The notes beneath the pieces are model-generated. The model was not told where the DNA came from, searched no databases, and saw only the letters and a list, made by a program, of their open reading frames with translations. DNA of 5,104 nucleotides, from positions 1 through 5,104 of the forward strand of contig JAAXVX010000119.1 of assembly GCA_013335275.1 (NCBI GenBank), in the 5' to 3' direction. Source of the stretch: Bacteroidales bacterium (GTDB taxonomy: Bacteria; Bacteroidota; Bacteroidia; Bacteroidales; UBA932). Of the stretch, positions 1-5,104 are shown in pieces (positions within the stretch are counted from its first letter, which is position 1; each line of letters opens with the position of its first letter). Both the position numbers and the translations under genes were made by a program.

Positions 1-740
1 CTTACATCTAAAATGGGTAACTGTAATAAAGCCTCTTCTGCCGAAAGCTGAACCACGGGAGTGTCGCTCACAATCAGCCCGTCTTTAAGGCGAATGGCCC
101 GGGTTGTAAAATTTGCAATATCGGGCTCGTGAGTTACAAAAACAATGCACTTTCCTTCGGAATTGAGCTTTTGAAACAGCGTCATAATTTCGTATGAGGT
201 ACGTGTGTCAAGATTGCCTGTAGCCTCGTCTGCAAGAATCAAAACAGGATCGTTTACCAATGCGCGGGCGATGGCAACCCTCTGCTGCTGCCCGCCGCTT
301 AGCTGATTTGAATAGTGCCGGCTTCTTTCGCTTAGCCCAACAAGGTTAAGGGTAAACATTGCTCTTTCTTTTCTCTCTTTGGGAGATACTGAAGCATTGT
401 ACAAAAGAGGCAGTTCAACATTTTCCAATGCGGATGTACGGGGCAAAAGGTTATATGACTGGAAAACAAAACCAATCTTACGGTTGCGTATTTGTGACAG
501 CTCCTTGTCATTTCTGTTTGAGACGAGAGTTCCGTCTATAAAGTACTCTCCCGATGTTGGCTTGTCGAGACACCCGAGGATATTCAGCAAAGTGCTTTTC
601 CCGGATCCGCTCGCTCCCATTATAGATACAAACTCACCTTCCTGCACGCCAAACGAAACAGGTCTTAAAGCGTGTACTGTCTCAGATCCCATTATAAACG
701 AACGGGTAAGTTTCTCGATTCTCAATATTTCATTTTTCAT
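1..740 (-). CDS. MacB/LolD-type ABC transporter ATP-binding protein (3' end beyond window)
   Basis: This is the cytoplasmic ATPase of a type VII (MacB/LolD/FtsE-like) ABC transporter, which powers a tripartite efflux pump. The frame is open from the ATG at 740 to the left edge, giving 246 residues and no stop. Visible motifs, in order: Walker [10 protein letters not shown] (42-50), Q-loop FVFQ with Q94, signature LSGGQ (147-151), Walker B VLILADE (166-172) with catalytic E172, D-loop GNLD (175-178), and H-loop H204. The family is recognised by the [14 protein letters not shown] stretch after the Q-loop and by ADE-TGNLD. The usual proline in ADEPTGNLD is alanine here (A173). The ATG lies 12 bases after the adaptor stop; another ATG at 733 is out of frame. 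The visible length already matches a stand-alone ATPase, so the permease is probably a separate gene further left, but a fusion cannot be excluded. The transported substrate is unknown. Confidence 0.95.
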   Translation of the reverse strand, partial: MKNEILRIEKLTRSFIMGSETVHALRPVSFGVQEGEFVSIMGASGSGKSTLLNILGCLDKPTSGEYFIDGTLVSNRNDKELSQIRNRKIGFVFQSYNLLPRTSALENVELPLLYNASVSPKERKERAMFTLNLVGLSERSRHYSNQLSGGQQQRVAIARALVNDPVLILADEATGNLDTRTSYEIMTLFQKLNSEGKCIVFVTHEPDIANFTTRAIRLKDGLIVSDTPVVQLSAEEALLQLPILDV

Positions 741-752
741 TTTTGTCTTTTA

Positions 753-1910
753 TTACTGTGCTGCATGGCCTCCTCCCGGAGGAGGGGTTGGCAAAATGCT
801 TGCAGAGGATTTTATTGCAACCGTTTTTTCGATACCTACAACGAGTTCGTCTCCTGCCTTTACACCTGAAAGTATTATTGAGGTTATCCCGTCTGTTGCT
901 CCTGCTGTAACAGGAATTGCTTTCAACCCTTTTTCCGTTTTAATCCAAACCTTATTTCCTTTTATGTTCCCGTTATCAACTATGTAATTGCCAATTTTTG
1001 ACGGGTCCGGGTTGAAGTAGAGTGCTTCTGCCGGAACGCAAATGCCTTTTGGGGACTGTGTGATAATTGAAATGTTTGCAGTCATGCCCGGAAAAAGCTT
1101 TTCATCCGGATTGGGAGCAGAGATAATTACAGTATAGGTTACTACATTCGAGGCAACAACCGGCTCCAGTCTAATCTGAGAAACTGTCCCGCCAAATTTC
1201 TCCCCAGGATAGGTGTCAACAGTGAAGTCGGCAAATTGTCCAATTTTTATTCTTCCAATATCTGCCTCATCCACTTTTGCTTCAACCTGCATCTTGGTAA
1301 GGTCATTTGCAATTGTAAAGAGGGTGGGAGTGTTGAATGATGCAGCTACTGTCTGCCCCTCGTCAACGGCACGGTTTAGCACTCTTCCGGAAATAGGGGA
1401 GTATATGTCGGCATAGGAGAGGTTAATTAGTGCCTGCTGAAGGTCGGCTTTAGAGTTTGCCACCGAATTTACGGCACTTGTAAGGCGATTGGTTGCGTCC
1501 TCAAGACTTGCAGCGGTTGCTGCATTCTTATCGTAAAGTGTTTTAATCCTGTTGTAATTTTGTCTCGCAAACAGCGAATCGCTTTTTGCATTGTTAAGTG
1601 AAGACCTGCTTTGTCTGGCCCTCTCTGTTAGTGTAGATTTGTCGAGCTCTGCCAGCAAGTCTCCCTTTTTTACCTGAGAGTTGAAATCGGCATATATCTT
1701 CTTGACAATTCCCGAAACCTGAGTTCCTACATCCACTTTTATAACCGGCTGGATATTGCCGCTTGCAGTTACGGTAAGCTCAAATTCCCCTTCGCGGGCG
1801 ACATACGTGATTAGTTGAACATCCGGGTTTTTATCTTTTATTATAAATGGGATTGCAATCAAAATTATGACCACTATACCTACTATCGAAATGATAATTT
1901 TCTTTTTCAT
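753..1910 (-). CDS. MacA/HlyD-family periplasmic adaptor (membrane fusion protein) of an efflux pump
   Basis: The 385-residue protein bridges the inner-membrane ABC transporter and the outer-membrane TolC-like channel. Residues 1-4 are MKKK and about 5-24 form one hydrophobic membrane anchor with no lipobox cysteine. The rest would be periplasmic. A first lipoyl half-domain (about 56-90, with VGTQVSGIVKKIYADFNSQVKKGDLLAELD) is followed by an alpha-helical hairpin (about 90-160, rich in Ala, Ser, Asn and Gln), the second lipoyl half (about 165-198, YSPISGRVLNRAVDEGQTV), a beta-barrel domain (about 205-285, ending in LFPGMTANISI) and a membrane-proximal domain (about 290-365). The order and length are those of MacA-like adaptors. 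The protein ends in a low-complexity PTPPPGGGHAAQ tail. It starts 14 bases after the TolC-like gene and ends 12 bases before the ATPase gene, so the three are probably co-transcribed. No strong Shine-Dalgarno precedes the ATG; the leader is A-rich. An RND-type adaptor is less likely because the next gene is an ABC ATPase. Confidence 0.93.
   Translation of the reverse strand: MKKKIIISIVGIVVIILIAIPFIIKDKNPDVQLITYVAREGEFELTVTASGNIQPVIKVDVGTQVSGIVKKIYADFNSQVKKGDLLAELDKSTLTERARQSRSSLNNAKSDSLFARQNYNRIKTLYDKNAATAASLEDATNRLTSAVNSVANSKADLQQALINLSYADIYSPISGRVLNRAVDEGQTVAASFNTPTLFTIANDLTKMQVEAKVDEADIGRIKIGQFADFTVDTYPGEKFGGTVSQIRLEPVVASNVVTYTVIISAPNPDEKLFPGMTANISIITQSPKGICVPAEALYFNPDPSKIGNYIVDNGNIKGNKVWIKTEKGLKAIPVTAGATDGITSIILSGVKAGDELVVGIEKTVAIKSSASILPTPPPGGGHAAQ
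769..785. repeat. GC-rich inverted repeat at the 3' end of the adaptor gene
   Basis: CCTCCTCC (769-776) and GGAGGAGG (778-785) are perfect inverted copies separated by one base. In the minus-strand message the repeat encodes the PPPGGG tail of the adaptor, ends 13 bases before its stop codon (755-753) and lies 28 bases before the ATPase ATG. It can form a tight hairpin (about seven pairs with a three-base loop) and its 3' arm is a strong anti-16S-like GGAGGAGG. It may affect translation of the next gene or may simply be low-complexity coding sequence. Confidence 0.5.
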
Positions 1911-1924
1911 TATTTCTTATTTAT

Positions 1925-3229
1925 TTAAATCACTATTTCAAGACCCATATATACATCCAGCACTTTTCTGTTAAGGAGAAAACTGTACTTGCTTTGCAGA
2001 TAGTTGCTCAGTGCACTCAGGTAGTTATTTTGCTGCTGAAGCAAATCTGCTGTTGTTATGAGTCCCTCATTATATTGCAGCCGGTAAGAATCGAAGTTCT
2101 CTTTATAGGCGTTGTACCCGGTTTCGGCTGCGCTGAATTTATTCTGTTCCGCAACAACTCCGTTGTATTCCTGTTCAAGCTGTGTGCGGATGCTCATTTC
2201 GGTTTCTTTGGCTTCAATTTCTGCCTGTTCGCGGCGATACTGACTTTGTTTGATACCTGATTTTACCTTTCCCCTGTTCCAGACAGGAATTGAAATACTC
2301 ACAGAAATCTGTTCATTTATATTGTTTCCAAATTGGCTGCTCCATGATGATGTTCCCCCGGTATACCCAGAAGAGACAGAACCTCCGATTGAAATTGCGG
2401 GAGTTAATCCTCCTTTTGCAATTTTTAAATCCAGATTGGCCATATCCATATTTTGACGGCTTATTTCAATATCCGGCAGCCAGGCAAGAGTCTCTCCCAG
2501 AAACTTTGTCAACTCCGGCAGTGGAAGGGCATCTGCGTAAATACCGGAATCAGGAGCCACAACCTCAATGCTTTTTGAAGGATCAATGCTCAGGTAGTTC
2601 TTCAGCTCAAGCAGTGCACTCTCCCTTTTCACTTCACTATTGACATAATTGAAACGGTCGCTTGCAAGCTGTGCTTCGAGTAACAGATAGTCACTTTTCA
2701 GTATTTTGCCCGCACTGAATTGAACTTCGCCCAACTTGCACTGCTCTTCGCTTATCTTTAAAACTTCCTGTTGATATTTCCGGAGTTCCTCATTCATGAG
2801 TACAGATAGAAAAGATTTAATAACGCTGATAGCCAGCTGATTTTGAGATTGGGATATTTTTGTGCCGGATTGTTCCATAAGCAGCTGGTTCTTGCGGATA
2901 TTGTTTCTGCTTTGACCGCCGTTATATAAGGTTGCCTGGGAGTTAATGCTGTAATTGCCGTTCAAATTTGTATTAGCGGCCTGACTGTTTTGGCCGTTCG
3001 AGACTCCCTGCGAAAGCGATCCGCTTAAATTTGGAAGCAAATCCCTTTTGGACTGCTGTAGGTCCTCTTCGGCGCTGTTCTTGCTGATAATAAGCTTTTG
3101 CTGATTAAAGTTGTTTCCAAGAGCATAATTAATAGCGTCATTTAGTGTCAGTTTTAAAACGGGCGGCCCTTGCTGGGCAAAAGCAGTCAAACCTGCAAAT
3201 AATAGAATAGTTGTCAATATTCTTTTCAT
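1925..3229 (-). CDS. TolC-like outer-membrane efflux protein (OEP family)
   Basis: This is the outer-membrane channel of the tripartite pump, expected to trimerise into a beta-barrel with a long periplasmic alpha-tunnel. The product has 434 residues. Residues 1-18 are a signal peptide (MKRILTTILLFAGLTAFA, probable cleavage before Q19), with no lipobox cysteine, so it is not an OprM-type lipoprotein. Two OEP repeats follow. The first (about 28-215) contains DAINYALGNNFNQQ and the turn-helix FSAGKILKSDYLLLEAQLA (171-189). The second (about 245-425) contains LPDIEISRQNMDMANLDLKIAKGGLTPAIS, the beta segment ISVSISIPVWNRGKVKSGI, and YNEGLITTADLLQQQNNYL (386-404), the equivalent of the first turn. 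This internal duplication is the family hallmark. The ATG at 3229 is supported by the signal peptide and by an AAGGAA site 5 bases upstream. It is the first gene after a promoter-like sequence and is followed after 14 bases by the adaptor gene. Confidence 0.94.
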   Translation of the reverse strand: MKRILTTILLFAGLTAFAQQGPPVLKLTLNDAINYALGNNFNQQKLIISKNSAEEDLQQSKRDLLPNLSGSLSQGVSNGQNSQAANTNLNGNYSINSQATLYNGGQSRNNIRKNQLLMEQSGTKISQSQNQLAISVIKSFLSVLMNEELRKYQQEVLKISEEQCKLGEVQFSAGKILKSDYLLLEAQLASDRFNYVNSEVKRESALLELKNYLSIDPSKSIEVVAPDSGIYADALPLPELTKFLGETLAWLPDIEISRQNMDMANLDLKIAKGGLTPAISIGGSVSSGYTGGTSSWSSQFGNNINEQISVSISIPVWNRGKVKSGIKQSQYRREQAEIEAKETEMSIRTQLEQEYNGVVAEQNKFSAAETGYNAYKENFDSYRLQYNEGLITTADLLQQQNNYLSALSNYLQSKYSFLLNRKVLDVYMGLEIVI

Positions 3230-3234
3230 GGTAA

Positions 3235-3240
3235 TTCCTT
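3235..3240 (-). promoter_or_regulatory. Ribosome binding site of the TolC-like gene
   Basis: On the minus strand AAGGAA ends 5 bases before the ATG at 3229, so its AGGA core is 6 bases away, a workable Shine-Dalgarno spacing. It is the best such site in the window; the other starts have only A-rich leaders. It supports 3229 as the start and fits the view that this is the first gene of its transcript. Confidence 0.6.
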
Positions 3241-3254
3241 TTAACTTGTTGTTG

Positions 3255-3283
3255 CAAAACTAAGAAGGGGGCAGTGCGCCCCC
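3255..3283 (-). terminator. Probable intrinsic terminator of the receptor/lipoprotein unit
   Basis: On the minus strand GGGGGC (3283-3278) and GCCCCC (3272-3267) form a perfect six-pair GC stem with a five-base loop, GCACT. It is followed by TTCTTAGTTTT (3266-3256), a T-rich but interrupted tract. It sits 84 bases after the lipoprotein stop. The plus strand has no T tract after the stem, so the terminator would act only on minus-strand transcripts. The interrupted T tract suggests leaky termination, and the palindrome might instead, or also, be a protein-binding site. Confidence 0.55.
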
Positions 3284-3286
3284 AAC
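3255..3286 (-). promoter_or_regulatory. Bacteroidota-type sigma-70 promoter for the efflux operon
   Basis: On the minus strand TAGTTTTG (3262-3255) matches the Bacteroidota -7 consensus TAnnTTTG exactly. Twenty bases upstream is GTTG (3286-3283), matching three of four bases of the -33 TTTG element. The spacing is within the known range. Transcription would start near 3249 and give a leader of about 20 bases carrying the AAGGAA site. The spacer contains the GC-rich hairpin, which is unusual. This is a prediction from motif match and position only. Confidence 0.6.
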
Positions 3287-3341
3287 CAATATCTATGCGC
3301 AACTCTGTTTTATCGACAGAAAGTAAACAATTGCCGACAAG

Positions 3342-3353
3342 CCGGATATCCGG
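3342..3353. repeat. Perfect 12-base palindrome
   Basis: CCGGATATCCGG reads the same on both strands. It lies 13 to 24 bases beyond the stop codon of the DUF4249-like gene, in non-coding sequence. It has no loop, so it would form only a short hairpin in RNA; a site for a dimeric DNA-binding protein is possible but not shown. It could also occur by chance. Confidence 0.5.
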
Positions 3354-3366
3354 GATAGTCTCCTTT

Positions 3367-4173
3367 TTAGTAATTCTGATATACCCGGATAGATTTTGAG
3401 TCGCTGTTAATGCCGGTGAAAATTCCGAATCCGTTTTTAACATTCGCAATAACTTCGGTAAGGGACCCTGAACTGTTACCCGAAGCCTGGCACATGATTA
3501 AATATTCCGGCTGAATTTTTAACAGGACTATTTTGTGTTTCCCGTAATAAGAGAATGACCTGGATGGAATCTGAACAGAGGAACCATTAGTCGGGTCAAG
3601 CTGGAAAGCAGTATCAGGGGGAGTGTCATTATTCCATATCTGTTTTGGTTCGGCCTCTTCATTTATTACAGCGACAACATAATAGCTGTTGTCCGGGTTG
3701 TCCCATGTAACCTCCAGCTGGTCCATAGGGTCTGCCTTGGTTGCCTGGCTCATTCCCTGGAAGCCGCCAATTGTAATTGTTGTGGCAGATATTTTCATGT
3801 TTTGCGGCTTCGCGGGAATCTCGGTTTTTGCAGAAACCGGCAGGTCGCCGTATGTGAAACTGATTGAATATTCGTGACCCTCTTTTGCAAGAATGCTTTC
3901 GCTTGAGTATTTGCCGTCACCCTTGGACGCTAACACATAGTCAGTTTTGTCATTTTCGTCGGTTAGCGTAATATTAAGCTTGTCAACGTCTTCGGTCGAA
4001 AAATCGACATCATCCTTAAAAGGGATTAATTTCGATATAGTTATTACAGGAGGCTGTCCTTCGTGCAAAAATCCTTCAACGACAGGCCTGTCATTAAATT
4101 CTGACACCAGAGTAGGCTCGCAGCCGGTGAGCAGAGCAACTAAAATTATTGGGATTAAAAAAGGCTTTTTCAT
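3367..4173 (-). CDS. DUF4249-like lipoprotein, partner of the upstream TonB-dependent receptor
   Basis: The 268-residue product begins with a lipoprotein signal: MKK, a hydrophobic stretch (about 4-16) and lipobox LTGC, with C18 as the lipidated residue. The mature protein starts C-E-P and would be anchored in the outer membrane, perhaps exposed at the surface. The DUF4249 pattern is visible: RPVVEGFLHEGQPPVITISKLIPF (29-52), a predicted beta-sandwich with DGKYSSES and GHEYSISFTYGD (86-110), TEIPAKP (117-123), NPDNSYYVVAVI (159-170) and a C-terminal NVKNGFGIFTGINS (244-257). Members of this family often follow TonB-dependent receptor genes in Bacteroidota, and their molecular role is not established. 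Here only three bases separate it from the receptor stop, implying translational coupling and a shared complex, much as SusD works with SusC, although the sequence is not SusD-like. The start is fixed by the signal peptide. The length is on the short side for the family. Confidence 0.82.
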   Translation of the reverse strand: MKKPFLIPIILVALLTGCEPTLVSEFNDRPVVEGFLHEGQPPVITISKLIPFKDDVDFSTEDVDKLNITLTDENDKTDYVLASKGDGKYSSESILAKEGHEYSISFTYGDLPVSAKTEIPAKPQNMKISATTITIGGFQGMSQATKADPMDQLEVTWDNPDNSYYVVAVINEEAEPKQIWNNDTPPDTAFQLDPTNGSSVQIPSRSFSYYGKHKIVLLKIQPEYLIMCQASGNSSGSLTEVIANVKNGFGIFTGINSDSKSIRVYQNY

Positions 4174-4176
4174 CTT

Positions 4177-5104
4177 TTAAAACTTAAATATTAATGAAAC
4201 ATTAGGTGTGATGCTCAGGTAATTTATGTTACTCTCGAGTATGGTGTTCCCAACCAGCTGAAATTGCTTTGAGCTCACATTTTTCCGGTTATAGGCATTG
4301 AACAGGGAAACGCTTACAGCATTCTGCCGCCCTACAGAGCCAAACAGGTTGAAACGGAATGTAGCAGCCAGGTCTAACCGGTGGTAGTCCGGTAACCTGA
4401 ATGTATTTTTATCGCTAACAGCATAAAATGTCTCTTTAAGACCATCTGCCTGAGTAATGGTATATGCTCCCAAAGGTGCGGTATATGGCCTACCGGTAGA
4501 GAATATCCAGGTTGCGGAAAAGTCGAAATTTCCAAACTTGTATATTAAAACACTTTTTAGCTCGTGTGTTACATCCTGGTATGCAAAGTAGTATTTTGAA
4601 GACTGTTCCGGGAATCTGTTTTTTACCTGTGCAAGAGTATAGCTAATCCATCCGCTCAGATTACCGGATTTTTTCTGTGCCAGAAATTCCAGCCCTGTAG
4701 AGTAGCCGTTGCCTGTGAAAAACTGTTCTGATACCTGAGCCGAACCATTCGGGAACTGCGACCTCTGAAACCTTAGTGTATACTCGGAAATTTTCTGATT
4801 GAGCTTATAGTATCCCTCAATGCTGAAAATATAGTTGGGAAGGTCGTAGTTTAGTCCAATGTTAAGGTGTTTTGAACTGCTCACCGGTATATCGGCATTG
4901 TCCGAAAGAATCCAGAAATCGGCATTGCCGGACATCACATCTTCCCTGATAACCCGGTTTGCATATTGGTAATAGAGGCCGGTTGCAGCGTTAAGCGTGA
5001 GGTTATTGTTCAGCAGATAACTTATCCCGAGACGGGGCTCAATATAAATTTTATTTGAAAGCGAGTAATAGCTTGCCCGAAGCCCGGGGGTGAAAACGAG
5101 GTTA
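4177..5104 (-). CDS. TonB-dependent outer-membrane receptor, C-terminal barrel part (5' end beyond window)
   Basis: The frame is open from the right edge to the TAA at 4177, giving 308 complete C-terminal residues. They consist of alternating beta-strand segments of a 22-strand barrel. Recognisable family stretches are PGLRASYYSLSNKIYIEPRL (visible residues 5-24), TGLYYQYANRVIRED (41-55), QDVTHEL (176-182), the FSTGRPYTAPLGAY segment (201-214), LPDYHRLDLAATF (237-249), LFNAYNRKN (267-275) and the terminal aromatic residue in FKF, the barrel insertion signal. The plug domain, TonB box and any N-terminal carboxypeptidase-like domain lie outside the window. A GTG at 4938 could be taken as a start but is internal, because the barrel pattern continues upstream without a break. 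The substrate (siderophore, oligosaccharide, peptide or other) cannot be inferred from this part. The following DUF4249-like gene is its likely partner. Confidence 0.93.
   Translation of the reverse strand, partial: NLVFTPGLRASYYSLSNKIYIEPRLGISYLLNNNLTLNAATGLYYQYANRVIREDVMSGNADFWILSDNADIPVSSSKHLNIGLNYDLPNYIFSIEGYYKLNQKISEYTLRFQRSQFPNGSAQVSEQFFTGNGYSTGLEFLAQKKSGNLSGWISYTLAQVKNRFPEQSSKYYFAYQDVTHELKSVLIYKFGNFDFSATWIFSTGRPYTAPLGAYTITQADGLKETFYAVSDKNTFRLPDYHRLDLAATFRFNLFGSVGRQNAVSVSLFNAYNRKNVSSKQFQLVGNTILESNINYLSITPNVSLIFKF

Larger units (their letters stand above)
3230..3366. other. Regulatory intergenic region between uptake and efflux genes
   Basis: This 137-base gap is the only substantial non-coding stretch in the window; every other gene junction is 3 to 14 bases. 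On the minus strand it contains, in order, a perfect 12-base palindrome, a weak 5-base inverted repeat (TCTGT 3304-3308 with ACAGA 3316-3320), a GC-rich hairpin with a T-rich tail, a promoter-like sequence and a Shine-Dalgarno-like site. It therefore probably separates two transcription units. No small gene or RNA is recognisable in it. Confidence 0.7.

Noticed and set aside
379..987. Plus-strand reading frame of 202 codons
   Set aside because: It lies antisense to the ATPase and the adaptor, both of which have clear conserved motifs in their own frames; the translated product shows no domain, signal or sensible composition.
1994..2643. Several plus-strand frames of 68 to 117 codons
   Set aside because: They are antisense shadows of the TolC-like gene, overlap one another, and have no recognisable features or start signals.
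3304..3320. Inverted repeat TCTGT/ACAGA with a seven-base loop
   Set aside because: The stem has only five pairs, is AT-rich at its base and has no T tract, so it is expected by chance and is not a convincing separate element.
3138..3449. Minus-strand reading frame of 103 codons across the intergenic gap
   Set aside because: It overlaps the start of the TolC-like gene and the end of the lipoprotein gene in another frame, runs through the hairpin and promoter, and its product resembles no family.
3947..4180. Plus-strand frame of 77 codons
   Set aside because: It is antisense to the lipoprotein signal peptide and N-terminal region, which are clearly coding on the minus strand.
4177..4938. Taking the GTG at 4938 as the start of a 253-residue protein
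   Set aside because: The same frame is open to the right edge and its upstream residues continue the TonB-receptor barrel pattern, so the GTG is an internal valine codon.
1..5104. Mobile element, CRISPR array, tRNA or rRNA
   Set aside because: No transposase, terminal repeats, regularly spaced repeats or structured RNA gene was seen; nearly all of the window is explained by five co-directional genes.

Overview
The window looks like ordinary chromosome of a Bacteroidota species. The reasons are a TonB-dependent receptor followed directly by a DUF4249-type lipoprotein (a pairing known from that phylum), a promoter-like TAnnTTTG element, weak Shine-Dalgarno sites, and a MacB-type ATPase that appears to be encoded apart from its permease. 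The exact genus cannot be told from this sequence.

All five genes lie on the minus strand, so transcription runs from high to low coordinates. First comes the 3' part of a TonB-dependent outer-membrane receptor (5104 to 4177, running off the right edge). Three bases later follows a DUF4249-like lipoprotein (4173 to 3367). A 137-base gap (3366 to 3230) is the only intergenic space of any size. It holds a 12-base palindrome, a GC-rich hairpin with a T-rich tail, and a Bacteroidota-type promoter overlapping that hairpin. The second unit is a TolC-like outer-membrane efflux protein (3229 to 1925), a MacA/HlyD-like periplasmic adaptor (1910 to 753), and a MacB-type ABC ATPase (740 to 1, running off the left edge). 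The gaps inside this unit are 14 and 12 bases, so it reads as one operon.

The second unit encodes most of a MacAB-TolC-like tripartite efflux pump: outer-membrane channel, membrane-anchored adaptor and ATPase. The FtsX/MacB-type permease is not in the window and is expected just beyond the left edge. The first unit is an uptake module: a receptor that would import a substrate using TonB energy, plus a lipoprotein that probably works with it. Its substrate cannot be read from the sequence. Whether uptake and efflux are functionally linked, or just adjacent, is open; the hairpin and promoter between them suggest separate transcription.

No clear undescribed system, mobile element, CRISPR array, tRNA or rRNA was found. 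The most interesting spot is the compact terminator/promoter overlap in the 3230-3366 gap.
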